From: Haploplasma axanthum
GTDB taxonomy: Bacteria > Bacillota_I > Bacilli_A > Acholeplasmatales > Acholeplasmataceae
Direction: 5' to 3'
Length of the DNA stretch: 64,000 nt
Assembly: GCF_900660745.1 (NCBI RefSeq)
Contig: NZ_LR215048.1
Location: forward strand, 248,001 to 312,000
Below are positions 9,034-18,973 of this stretch, one piece after another; within the stretch, counting starts at the first letter, position 1; each line of letters starts with the position of its first letter. The notes beneath the pieces were generated by a model that saw nothing but the letters and a program-made list of their open reading frames with translations, was not told the DNA's origin and searched no databases. Position numbers and translations under genes: made by a program.

Positions 9034-9164
9034 TTACATCCCACTTTTCTTTATTTACTACGTAAATTATATCATGTTTTAATAATTCACTTTTATATAA
9101 CATATACTAAAACACCATTCCAACTGCTTAATTCAATTTCACTAATCCATTTTTATATATGAAA

Positions 9165-12100
9165 TCAAAAACTATCTTTTATATTTTTACCTTTTTGAAT
9201 TTCATTTATACTTCTATTATCAAAAAAAGCATTCAAAAATTTTCTATCATCTTTCACAAATGAGAAATCTTCGTTATCATAAACATATCTTTTTACTATC
9301 AATTTTATTGCATTCATTACAAGTATGTCTTCCTTATCTTTTGATTCATTATATAATTTAACTGCCGCTTCTTCAAAACTTTTCTTATCATTTTTTTCAA
9401 TTGAAAATGACTTAATCATTAAATTTTCTATCTTATGTCCAGAATTTATTAGTTCAAAACCATTAACTAGTTTATCAACTGTAAATTGATCAACACTTCT
9501 TCTTGCAGTATCATCATACACTGCCAACATAATACCTCTAACTATGTTAACGAGAATTTGATATATACTATTCTTAATCATTTCTTGATTACCCTTTTTT
9601 ATTTCTTTTGATATTTCATTATATATCTGATCTATTATCTCATTTTTATTATCATCAAGATCTTTGAACAATAAAAATAAAAGTTGATTAGGCAATGTAT
9701 ATATTAAATGAGTTAGTTTCTTTTGATACGGAACCTCAAGAACATGAAAGAAACTTGGGAATATTGTAGAAATTAACATCGTATAATTTTGTATGCTTAT
9801 AACTTTTTTCTGAAAATCATCTAGTTTTTCTGTTTTCTTTATTTCTTTAATCTCCTTTGTTTCTTGTGTAACTATTTGTCTTTCATTTTTTTCTTGTCGT
9901 TTTTTTATTTTTTCTCTATCTTGCTTTGTTACCTGTTTTAAATCACCTATAAGGTCTTTCGAGTCTTTCAAAAACATAAACTCATCTATATTCATTACCG
10001 TTTCTTGTTTAGTATTGTTTTCTGTCTTATCAATTATTTCCTTTATAATCCTTGAATTTTGTTGAGAAAATGCTATAAAAAGAATGATTTTATCATTTAC
10101 ACCTTCAAACAAATTAGTTATCAAGTATATAAAATCATTACTAAATTCATCATAATAGTTTGATTTTTTAACATACTCTTGCGCAGCAAAAAATGCTAAA
10201 TAATTTTTCGAAGCAAAATAAAGATTATTTCCGTCTTCTTTGATTATTCTTGAATCTTTCAATAACCCAACAAATTCTAAACATAATATATTTGTACCAA
10301 ATATTTCGTTGTAATTTTCTACAATATTTTCGACTTCACTTACTTTTACTGTATTATACTCTTTTTTACTTACATCAAATGCAAGTTTGTATATAATGGC
10401 TAAATATGGGTTTAAATTTGTAATTTTGTATTTAGAAGTGACACTATTTAATTGAAATGTAATATTCGCTCTAAAGACTTCACTATATATATTACTTCCA
10501 TCTTCACTTCCGCCGACATTAAATAGATAATCAACAAGAAGAGTGAGCATGTATGGATTAATACTAAATAATGTCAGATTTGATTTAATCATATTTTCAA
10601 ATTTTAAAAGAAAACTTTTTTCTTTACTTATAGTATTTGGTATATTGTTTCTAATCATCAAGCTTTTATATACGCTCAATACCAACTCTTCTCTTTTGGA
10701 TTTGTAAAAATTATCAATAGTAAACGTTATACTATCTTCTTCAATAATCTCTTTTAGATCTTTAGATGTTTTAGAACTTAATAATATTGATTCTCCATCA
10801 ACTAAAATTATTTTTCCGAAAAATTTTTGTAGTTTATCAATCCACATTTCCTTTTTTTCCACCATATCAAAGTCATCTATTATAACAATTCTATTTTCTA
10901 TTTCAACTTTTTCGAATTGATAGAAGCTATTCACACCATATTGTGTGAAAAACTCATTTTTTATCACTGTTTCTTTATTGGTATTCAAACTTTTATACTC
11001 TAAATAAACCATTAATTTATCAGAAATCATTTTAGAATGTAAAAATTTCAAGAAGGTTGTTTTTCCTGATAATTCTGCACCTTTTATAATTATAAACTTA
11101 AATTTTCTAGAAACATCATCATATTTTTTATAGTTATAAACTTGTTTGCTTTCTTTTGTTATACCCAAGTCATATTTCAATGGCGGAAAAACATATAAAT
11201 CAAGTACAGAATGAGAACCACTAGTAATATCATAATAAAACTCATTTGTGAATTCAGTTGCAAGACTTAATCCATTTAATGAGGATATAGTATGAGGGAT
11301 TTCAATATTTTGTGTTTCTCTTTTGTTACTATAATGTTTATTTTCTTTTTCCCATTTATAATTCATTAGAAACGCTTTTCTGTCTTTACTATCATATGTT
11401 AAAATAGTAAATTCTGAATCGTCATTTGATGAATTACTAAATTCCCCGCTAGAAATAAAAACTGTTTTATTTCTGGTTGTTAATTTAACCGAATTATTAT
11501 CTGAATGAATATGTCCTGTGAAAACAAAATTTATTTTGCCATCAATTTCATCAATAAATCTATTCCGCGAGTCATCATTATAATACTCTAAAGGGTAATG
11601 CATTAAAAGAAGGTTAATACCATTATTATTACGATAATCTTCAATTAGAAAATCATTTTCTAATAATAACAATCCCTTTTCATTATCATAAAATTGTTGA
11701 TCATTTGCATCAAAATAAGTATATACTGAATTATTACACATGAAAATATTTATCTCAATATCTTCCAGCTTCAAACAAATCTTAGTAAGTAATTTAGATA
11801 TTTCTACTATTGAGATATCACTTTGATTTCTTCTGTAAAATTCTTTTTCAAAATATGAATAATTTGAGAATTTTACTAGTTCATTATCAAGCATATCAGC
11901 ATATTTTTCACTTGTAATTGTCTTTATATGATCTCTATCACGTTTAAAACCTTCATTATATTGAATGTCATGATTACCTGGAACAAAAAAAGCAAAAACT
12001 TTTAAATTAGTATCTTTCTTTATTTTTGAAAATAAATTGTCTATTATAGCTTCTGCTTGCTCGTATTCAGGAATTGTTCCCGAATTTACAATATCACCCC

Positions 12101-12230
12101 CGAATAAAAAAATACATGTTTCAATATTCTCTCTTTTGATTTTCCTTACTATATCGTCTATTTTGTCTACTGAATAATGTGTATTCTTTTTTATATGCAA
12201 ATCAGTAATATGTATTATTAATAATTTCAT
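9165..12230 (-). CDS. Metallophosphoesterase-STAND NTPase fusion, putative defence sensor/effector
   Basis: A 1021-residue protein with two recognisable modules. Residues 1-300 are a calcineurin-like phosphoesterase with all metal motifs: D10-L-H12, GGD 44-46, PGNHD 84-88, H211 and GHIH 239-242. Residues 372-600 form a P-loop NTPase: GAELSGKT at 384-391 and IVIIDDFD at 448-455, in the style of STAND ATPases. The rest is helical with a lysine/glutamate-rich linker near 785-830 and no recognised repeats. Fusion of an N-terminal nuclease or phosphoesterase effector to a STAND switch and helical sensor is the architecture of Avs-like anti-phage proteins; that assignment is inference. Upstream are 570 bp without a gene. 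Confidence 0.75.
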   Translation of the reverse strand: MKLLIIHITDLHIKKNTHYSVDKIDDIVRKIKRENIETCIFLFGGDIVNSGTIPEYEQAEAIIDNLFSKIKKDTNLKVFAFFVPGNHDIQYNEGFKRDRDHIKTITSEKYADMLDNELVKFSNYSYFEKEFYRRNQSDISIVEISKLLTKICLKLEDIEINIFMCNNSVYTYFDANDQQFYDNEKGLLLLENDFLIEDYRNNNGINLLLMHYPLEYYNDDSRNRFIDEIDGKINFVFTGHIHSDNNSVKLTTRNKTVFISSGEFSNSSNDDSEFTILTYDSKDRKAFLMNYKWEKENKHYSNKRETQNIEIPHTISSLNGLSLATEFTNEFYYDITSGSHSVLDLYVFPPLKYDLGITKESKQVYNYKKYDDVSRKFKFIIIKGAELSGKTTFLKFLHSKMISDKLMVYLEYKSLNTNKETVIKNEFFTQYGVNSFYQFEKVEIENRIVIIDDFDMVEKKEMWIDKLQKFFGKIILVDGESILLSSKTSKDLKEIIEEDSITFTIDNFYKSKREELVLSVYKSLMIRNNIPNTISKEKSFLLKFENMIKSNLTLFSINPYMLTLLVDYLFNVGGSEDGSNIYSEVFRANITFQLNSVTSKYKITNLNPYLAIIYKLAFDVSKKEYNTVKVSEVENIVENYNEIFGTNILCLEFVGLLKDSRIIKEDGNNLYFASKNYLAFFAAQEYVKKSNYYDEFSNDFIYLITNLFEGVNDKIILFIAFSQQNSRIIKEIIDKTENNTKQETVMNIDEFMFLKDSKDLIGDLKQVTKQDREKIKKRQEKNERQIVTQETKEIKEIKKTEKLDDFQKKVISIQNYTMLISTIFPSFFHVLEVPYQKKLTHLIYTLPNQLLFLLFKDLDDNKNEIIDQIYNEISKEIKKGNQEMIKNSIYQILVNIVRGIMLAVYDDTARRSVDQFTVDKLVNGFELINSGHKIENLMIKSFSIEKNDKKSFEEAAVKLYNESKDKEDILVMNAIKLIVKRYVYDNEDFSFVKDDRKFLNAFFDNRSINEIQKGKNIKDSF

Positions 12231-12799
12231 TTCGTTCTTCCTTTTTTATTCTATATTTTTTCATTAACATCTAATATTCTACTAAGTATTAGGACCTACT
12301 TTTACTCCTTCGGCAAATACTTTCATTCAAATACTTTGAGCTTATATTACCCAACTTCAAGTTGTTTACTATATGTAAATCACTTTTTGTTAAGATATGG
12401 TTTATACTTACTTTCTTTTTCTCTTCACAAATATCGATTTCTAAACAACATTAATAATAAAGTACATAGTTATACCTATATTTAAACTACTATCTATCAT
12501 GACTTTATTTACTGTTTCTTTTAAAAAAATAACTCAAAACTTATATGCTTGTATTTCTCATCGATTTTATATGTCACTTAATTTTTATCTCATCAATATT
12601 CTTTCCTTGTATATCTTGTATAAAATTTATTATTTTTCTAATAAAAGCATCAACACAGATTTTTTAGTTATTAAAAAATTACTTACCTTTACCTTATTCA
12701 TAAATCCACGTCCATGCGCTCAATACTCATAATTATCACTTCAATGTAAACATTATATTAATGCTCTATTTGTCTTCATTCTAAAATAATTCCGATTTC
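12231..12799. other. 569-bp non-coding or decayed interval
   Basis: No convincing gene on either strand. A 77-codon rightward reading frame at 12499-12732 is hydrophobic by AT composition and has no ribosome site. The leftward strand has only short broken frames. The interval separates the phosphoesterase-STAND gene from the DUF6119/helicase operon and probably holds the promoter of the former near 12240-12300. Confidence 0.5.
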
Positions 12800-14134
12800 T
12801 TAGACGTTGCTCTCTATTCTTACATTTTTAACTCTCTTTATTTTTACGTCGACTGACATTGTTAGTAAGGTTTTATACGCATGCATAAAGGCTATTTTAG
12901 CAAAAAACGGAATATGTGGTATTTCATTTTCATCATCGCTTATAATAGCAATTATAATTTCATATTCTTTTTGGAGATTTATCTCATAATTATGATTATT
13001 AATTTTTTCGTTTGCTTTAATAACAAATTTTTTATCTGATTTAATTAATCTTGTTGAGACAACTGCTTGGTTAAATAAATGTCCTAAAACAGATGATCCA
13101 CCATATTTCTTGATATGAATAAGCTTATTATCTATTGTAATAATATCACATAATTCTATACTACTATGTCCTCCACCATAAACAATTAGTTCTTTATCCA
13201 TTAAAAGGAACCCAGAATTTTCATTTACAAGTTTTTCATTGTACTTATCCTCGTTAAGTCCTGGATTATCAATAAAATTTACTTCTGAAATTGGTGTTGA
13301 TAAATATTCACGATTAATTTCAGAGACATAATCACTATCAATTTCAAACCATTTACCATTACTAATACAATATGATTTATCATCAAGATCTATTTCACCA
13401 TAGATGCAATCAATAGCTTTCCACCTAATTATACTTTCTTCATTTAAAGAACTGATAACATCAATTGTTTTACTTCTTAATTGACTTATATTATCTAGAG
13501 GTCTCTTAAAAGATTCCATAACCTTATTAATTAAAATGTCATCATGAATATTTCTATCATTTGATATTTTGAATCCTTTTACATTTTCCCAATCAATTAC
13601 CTCTGGTACTGCCATCCAAAATTTTTCTTCTGACAAATTTATTGACTCAATCATTTTTAAATTGAGTTTCTCATTAGCTCCATTACTTTTTACGGGTTGA
13701 ATTTTGTCAACCCAAGAAAAATTAGCCTTGTAATTATCACTAGTATATGCATTGTATATTTTCATTAAAAAGTCAGTTATATTATCTTGATTGACATTAG
13801 CAGAACAAGAGAATGATTCACCACCAGTTATTATTCCCTCTATAATGGATTCATTTTCTGATTTAGCTGAAATACTACCAATTAAATCTGAATTAATATC
13901 AAACCCAAAATCATTAATACCCGATTGTTTAGGCATCTGTTCTCTTGCACTTTTATTCGTTGTTCCAATTGAGGTTTTATTTATGGTTCTAATGGTTTTT
14001 TCACCTATTAAATTTAAAGCAGTAATAATTCCAAACCTTTCTTCATAAACGTCTTTCTTCAACAGATGTTTTCCATATCCAAAACTCAAAGCAAATATTC
14101 TTTCCACTTCATTTATTATAATTTTTTTAGCCAT
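12800..14134 (-). pseudogene. DUF6119 / TIGR04141-family protein, main part (frame split from 14116-14355)
   Basis: About 440 residues matching the sporadically distributed TIGR04141 (DUF6119) family. RIFALSFGYGKHLL near the start and IKKYGGSSVLGHLFNQAVVSTRL near residue 335 are family hallmarks. The family usually runs to about 540 residues; the missing N-terminal ~75 are encoded immediately upstream in another frame. Adding one A to the A7 run (T7 on the + strand, 14122-14128) would give WLKKIIINEVERIFAL and join them. The start at 14134 is therefore likely artificial. Biochemical role unknown; it follows a helicase gene closely and lies in a defence-like region. Confidence 0.7.
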
Positions 14135-14355
14135 AAAACATTTGAACTTGAGTTTTTTATATGCTCCTCTAAATTAGATTTTGATTTGTTGAAAAAAGTT
14201 TTTAACCATGATGGTGTTTTTTCATAACTCTTTTTATAATAAATCCTTTCTTGTTCGTCAATAGATAATTTTTCTATACCTTCTTCTACTATATCATCAA
14301 ATAAATTTATCTCTTTTCTTATTAAGTATACTGTTAGTTTGCTTTTTTCTGACAT
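14116..14355 (-). pseudogene. DUF6119 / TIGR04141-family protein, N-terminal part
   Basis: 79 residues, KLTVYLIRKEINLFDDIVEEG at the start and SSSNVLWLKKL at the end, corresponding to the N-terminus of TIGR04141 proteins. The ATG at 14353-14355 has a strong AGGGGGA site and lies 10 bp after the helicase stop, so this is the true start of the gene. The frame ends in the A7 tract. Short A runs are known slippage sites for polymerase and ribosome, so a fraction of full-length protein is possible. Confidence 0.65.
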
Positions 14356-14365
14356 TATATTCCCC

Positions 14366-17300
14366 CTATCTTAATATTTCCCCAAGGAAACTCTTTATAT
14401 AAATATATCTTCTAGAGTACTTGTTATCAATTCTTTTAATTTCAATATTATTATCTCTACATATTTCTTCTTTTATTTTATCTTTCTTGATTACTTCAAT
14501 GTTTTCTTTATGTTCTTTACCATCAAGTTCTACTACAACAACTGGAATATTTTGATTTCCAACTCTTCTAGATATTACTAAATCAAATTCCCCTTTTAAT
14601 GCAAAATCATATTTTTCTTTAGTTAGATAAATATTTAGAATTGATGCAATCCTAACTTTATTCTCCAAAACGTATTTATCTGCTGTTGTGAGTAAATGAT
14701 TGATTGTTTCTAAAAACTCTTTTTCTTTTTTAGTATCATAGTTTTTAAAATTAGCGCCATTAATAAAATATGTTTTAGTTGATTCTGTTAATTCTATTTC
14801 TTTACCGTTATTAATGGTATACTCTGCTAACTCATAAAAATCATTTTTATCTTCTGATTTTCTTTTAATTTCATTAAAATCACTAACTAGTATGAATTTC
14901 TTTTTTGCTCTTGTTGTTGCTACATTTATAAGTTCTTGATTATTTTTAAGCCAATCAAATGATTTTACATTAGAATGCTTAGTTATTGCACTTGATAGAT
15001 ATATAACATCTTTCTCATCACCTTGGAATGTATGCACTGTACCAACAGCAACATCAGACAACCCAACACTTTTAAATGCTTCTTCAATTAAATTTGCTTG
15101 GTTTCTAAATGGTGTTATTACACCAACATCTGTATACTTCTTTTCATTTATATCTCTTATTATGGCATCTATTTCTAATAATGATGTATTTTTGTCTGTA
15201 GGTCTTGCAGTATTTGATGTATCTACTTTTAATACTTCAAGTGCATTGCCTTCAAGTGACGATTTTAATGGTATTTTAAGTTGACCGTTATAATACTTCT
15301 TGTTACTAAAATTAATAATATCCCTATGTGACCTATAATGATATCTAAGTAAAACATATTTTGATACTGTATCTACTTTCTGCATTGAAAGTAGAATTGA
15401 ATTTTCAATATAGTCATATGATTCACTAATATCATATTTCTTCATTAATATATCATTATTTTCTTTTGCCATGCTTATTACTGGTTTTAACTGATTTTGA
15501 TCTCCAACCAATAAAAGTCTTTTTGCTCTTGCAATTGCGAACAATGAGTATCCAATTGATGATTGTCCTGCCTCATCAATAATAACTAAATCAAATGATT
15601 CACTTTGACTTCCTAATCTATGTGCAGATTGATTAGTTGTTAAAATTACTGGAAATATTTTTTGAAAATTAGAAAAATTCTTATCATCTTTTAAATATGA
15701 ATTAAATAATCTTGATTTTTCATCTTCATCATCAACATATAATATGTTTAAAAACTCTTTGTTTTTAGGTTCAAATATTCTTTTATAATATTTTATACCT
15801 GTAAAAAACAACCAAACTAGGAATTTGTCATCAATCTCTTTAATAGATTTCTTAACATCATCATCTTTTATTATTGGTAAACTTTCAAGTCTTTTTCTTT
15901 TATCATAAATCATTTGATTAATGATTAATCCTCTAAGTTCAATGTTTAGATTCTCTTTCATTGAAGTAAGTGAATCAATTTCTTCTTCTAATTCAACTCT
16001 TTCTTCATAATCAGATAAAAGCTCATTGATTTTCTTCATATCCTCAGCGCTAGTTCTTGCGTGAACTTCAAGCTTATCTTCATATATCTTATGTTTCTCT
16101 ATTATCGGAAGTATTTTTTTAATATAGTTTAAACTTTTTAATGTTTCCTCTTTATTTCCAAGTCTAATAAACGGAAGATATAAATCTTTATTTTTATTCT
16201 TGCTTTTTAACTTCATTATCTTATCATATATATCATTAATAGGTTTATTATTATTAGAACTAACAAGTACTTTATCTCCATTAAAGAAAGCTGATATAAG
16301 ACCGTTTATTATAGTTTGAGTTTTACCCGTTCCAGGTGGTCCTTGAACATATGTGATTGGTTTTGTTAATGAGTTATAAATAACTCTTAATTGATCAATA
16401 TTAACTCTGTCATCCATTAAAACGACATCAACAGTTCTTGTTCTTCCACTTAAGAAAGAGCCTGTCATATTTCCAAAAAATGCTTTTAATGGTGTTGATA
16501 ATTGCTTCTCTTTTTGCTTTAACTTTATCATATCTAATTCTTTTTCAATATGAATATATACTATTCTTGTTAAATCCATTATGTATGGCTTATCATCCAA
16601 TTCTTCTCCATGTTTTAAAACTTCAGCATGTAACATGTTTTTTGCTTTTAATTGATCATGAGTAAAAAGGTTTGTAAACTCTTCTGTATCTATATCTAAA
16701 TAGTTTTTTAAATGGTGCTTATATTTTAATTCGGTATTTGCTGCAAATGTATAATTAAAATTAATCTCTGGTGATAATACTAAAGACTTTTCCTTTGGAT
16801 TAAAATCTAACTCCTTATATGCAACAACATATAAACCTCTTTTTGTTGATATTGAAAGCATATTTAAAACTAATGTAACACTCTCAAAAGTGTTTTTTTG
16901 ATCCTGTTTTGATAGTATTTCTAACTTCGGTACTAAATCACTTATTTGTTCATATGTTAAAAAATACTTTTCTTTAATCCTTACTTCTTCAAGTTTGTCT
17001 TGATCAATTCCTTTAACTAATGTTGTTTCTCTTTGATACGGTGATTCCTCATTAATCATACATTCGTATACATAATCAATAATACCGTTACTATAAGTGT
17101 CATATTCCAACCATTCAAGTCTATCTAAATTAGATTCAATCTTATCAATAAGTCCATTTGGTTGATCGTATTTTGTATTTTCAACTAATAATGCATTTTG
17201 AATTTTATCAAAAGATATCCATGTATCAAGTATTGAATCATTATTCTCTGTCATTAATGCAACATTAAAAGTACTGACACGAAACCCCTTATTTTCAATG

Positions 17301-17413
17301 TCAATATCATTAATTGCTATCCAATAGTTTGTTATTTCATCTTTCTTGTTTAAATATTCAATAGAAATCCAATTTCTATTTTTTATTGCCTTACTTATCG
17401 CTTTTTTTATCAT
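14366..17413 (-). CDS. UPF1-like superfamily 1 helicase with C-terminal DUF2726 nuclease-like domain
   Basis: A 1015-residue protein. The first ~80 residues look like a small beta-rich domain, perhaps WYL-like (tentative). Residues 350-890 are an SF1 helicase of the UPF1/DNA2 type: QGPPGTGKT with Walker A at 358-365, DEAGQ at 613-617, GDQNQLKP near 638, RYHYRSH, VGTVHTFQGDEKD and NVATTRAKKK. A charged coiled-coil stretch sits near 445-500 inside the helicase. The C-terminal ~110 residues carry GEFDLVISRR, VVVVELDGKEHK and IEIKRID, the DUF2726 (PD-(D/E)XK-like) pattern. It heads an operon with the DUF6119 protein. Helicase-nuclease defence function is inferred. Confidence 0.82.
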   Translation of the reverse strand: MIKKAISKAIKNRNWISIEYLNKKDEITNYWIAINDIDIENKGFRVSTFNVALMTENNDSILDTWISFDKIQNALLVENTKYDQPNGLIDKIESNLDRLEWLEYDTYSNGIIDYVYECMINEESPYQRETTLVKGIDQDKLEEVRIKEKYFLTYEQISDLVPKLEILSKQDQKNTFESVTLVLNMLSISTKRGLYVVAYKELDFNPKEKSLVLSPEINFNYTFAANTELKYKHHLKNYLDIDTEEFTNLFTHDQLKAKNMLHAEVLKHGEELDDKPYIMDLTRIVYIHIEKELDMIKLKQKEKQLSTPLKAFFGNMTGSFLSGRTRTVDVVLMDDRVNIDQLRVIYNSLTKPITYVQGPPGTGKTQTIINGLISAFFNGDKVLVSSNNNKPINDIYDKIMKLKSKNKNKDLYLPFIRLGNKEETLKSLNYIKKILPIIEKHKIYEDKLEVHARTSAEDMKKINELLSDYEERVELEEEIDSLTSMKENLNIELRGLIINQMIYDKRKRLESLPIIKDDDVKKSIKEIDDKFLVWLFFTGIKYYKRIFEPKNKEFLNILYVDDEDEKSRLFNSYLKDDKNFSNFQKIFPVILTTNQSAHRLGSQSESFDLVIIDEAGQSSIGYSLFAIARAKRLLLVGDQNQLKPVISMAKENNDILMKKYDISESYDYIENSILLSMQKVDTVSKYVLLRYHYRSHRDIINFSNKKYYNGQLKIPLKSSLEGNALEVLKVDTSNTARPTDKNTSLLEIDAIIRDINEKKYTDVGVITPFRNQANLIEEAFKSVGLSDVAVGTVHTFQGDEKDVIYLSSAITKHSNVKSFDWLKNNQELINVATTRAKKKFILVSDFNEIKRKSEDKNDFYELAEYTINNGKEIELTESTKTYFINGANFKNYDTKKEKEFLETINHLLTTADKYVLENKVRIASILNIYLTKEKYDFALKGEFDLVISRRVGNQNIPVVVVELDGKEHKENIEVIKKDKIKEEICRDNNIEIKRIDNKYSRRYIYIKSFLGEILR

Positions 17414-17535
17414 CTATCTGACCTACAAACATATATTTATATACTATAAGTATATCACACTATGTATAAAACTTAGAATATTACTAAATATAACTAAAGA
17501 AAAAACGCTATTTTTTACAAAAATAAACCAAAAAT

Positions 17536-17566
17536 AAAAGACACAGTGATAATACCATGTCTTATT
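17536..17566 (-). terminator. Rho-independent terminator after recombinase remnant
   Basis: On the minus strand AAGACA...TGTCTT forms a stem followed by a T-rich run, directly after the TAA at 17562-17564. Confidence 0.55.
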
Positions 17567-17742
17567 CTTCTTTATCTTTCAATTCTCTATGTCTCCTATA
17601 AAACGTTTCCTTTGATCCTAATCCACTTCTTTTTACAGCTTCATCTATTGTAATTATGCCGTGTACATATTGATTACGTATTTCTCTTAACAATATACTT
17701 GAAACATATTGTTTTTTTCTACCTTTATTACCAGCACTCTAT
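17562..17742 (-). pseudogene. Serine recombinase C-terminal remnant (helix-turn-helix)
   Basis: About 58 codons with no start: GRKKQYVSSILLREI, then YVHGIITIDEAVKRSGLGS and ETFYRRHREL. The spacing and composition match the C-terminal DNA-binding helix-turn-helix of small serine recombinases, comparable to the tail of the intact gene at 1666-2256. A stop codon precedes it, and no catalytic domain is nearby. A relic of a mobile element. Confidence 0.5.
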
Positions 17743-17766
17743 CTATTGCAATGATCAGAAACTTTT

Positions 17767-18337
17767 TTATATAGTGTGAAATAACTTTCGAAATAATATT
17801 TTAGAATCATTTATGGTTCTATCATCAATGAAAAAATTACGTCTTGCTCCTATATTTTTAATAATTTCAGGGATTAATTTATACAAGTCGTTTTGATCTT
17901 CGTATTTTTTTACTTTTAAATCAAAAAAACTCTCACTTTTAACCGTAAGTCTATCGCCTCCATAAACTTTTTTAGAATCTATGAGAAGTAACATATGATT
18001 ATAATAGTCCATTTTTTGATTTTCAAGTTCCTCTCTTAAATTAACCCTGTTTCTAGGTATTATTCTTTCACTTACAAAAACAGGTGTAATATTTACCCTA
18101 TAATATTTATGTTTCTTTTTTGTTAAGTCAATTCCCGATATATCAATATCATCTAAAACATTTAAAATATCATAATACGGTTCGATTATATATTGAAATT
18201 CTTAATTTTCAAATTTTTCATATGTTAACTTAGCAATTTTAAAATAGACATTATCGTTATACTTATATGTTATATCCATAGTTCGAATAAATCAGTTTTT
18301 CATTTGTAATTTTAATTGTATATTCATTCATTTTGTT
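17767..18337 (-). pseudogene. Decayed gene of unknown function
   Basis: Leftward coding traces: a start-like MNEYTIKITNEKL near 18337, a frame change near 18290, an in-frame TAA near 18200, then a longer open stretch (LDDIDISGIDLTKKKHKYYR... to LFRKLFHTI, ending 17767). The composition is protein-like but interrupted. I do not recognise the family. It lies against the recombinase remnant and may once have been carried with it. Confidence 0.4.
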
Positions 18338-18405
18338 CACCTACTAACTTATATTCTATTATATTTGTATTTAATATAGTTTTTCATTTTTGTCAACACC
18401 GAATA

Positions 18406-18564
18406 TTATTTTTGACACATATCCTCCAAGAATAAAAATAATTTAACATATAGCTTATTCAAAAAATCTTTTTCTACCGTTGATGACAAAAGTTTCATTT
18501 TATCAGATGTAAGTACTGCTAATTCATTAATTTCAGTTAATTCTAACCCAACTGCTTTTAACAT
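18406..18564 (-). CDS. Small ORF of unknown function, possibly a gene remnant
   Basis: 52 codons beginning MLKAVGLELTEINELAVLTS, with an AAAGGGAGAA site before ATG 18562-18564. It directly follows the DUF6088-like remnant on the same strand, so it may be the start of its former partner gene. Too short to assign, and it may be non-functional. Confidence 0.3.
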   Translation of the reverse strand: MLKAVGLELTEINELAVLTSDKMKLLSSTVEKDFLNKLYVKLFLFLEDMCQK

Positions 18565-18579
18565 TTCTCCCTTTCCTCT

Positions 18580-18720
18580 TTAACACGGTACTATTGTCCA
18601 GCGATATTTTCTTGCAATCGCACTTGCAATACTAGCAAAATCAGCAGCAATAAAAACACTCCCATCTTTACTCTTATTTATAAGTATCCTTTATTTTTCA
18701 AGATTATTTACTTCTTCCAC
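18580..18720 (-). pseudogene. DUF6088 (AbiEi-like) remnant
   Basis: The fragment reads ILINKSKDGSVFIAADFASIAS then AIARKYRWTIVPC. This resembles the beginning and the middle of DUF6088 proteins, related to the AbiEi type IV antitoxin helix-turn-helix, with the middle deleted. A TAA lies after the first nine codons and another ends the fragment. The GTG start at 18718-18720 is a guess. The toxin partner is not visible. Confidence 0.4.
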
Positions 18721-18940
18721 AGAATCACTCCATTCACATATATTATGCATTATTTTTGAACAAACGTTGATATTTTATTTCTAATTTGATATTTTTATCA
18801 TTCTTTTATATGATCATAATATCATATTAATTCATATATAAAAATAGAAAAAGAAACAAAAAATATTCTTTAACAAATAATACTTTTATCCCTTTAATAA
18901 GGCTACTTATCCCCTTTCTTTTTATCAAATTATTAGTATA

Positions 18941-18973
18941 TTAAAAAAGAAAAACGATGAATTAATCACCGTT
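18941..18973 (-). terminator. Rho-independent terminator of the SNF2 gene
   Basis: Minus strand AACGGTGA-TTAAT-TCATCGTT hairpin followed by TTTCTTTTTT, right after the helicase stop codon. Confidence 0.65.

Noticed and set aside
12499-12732. 77-codon rightward hydrophobic frame in the non-coding gap
   Set aside because: No ribosome site, no recognisable family; hydrophobicity follows from T-rich DNA.
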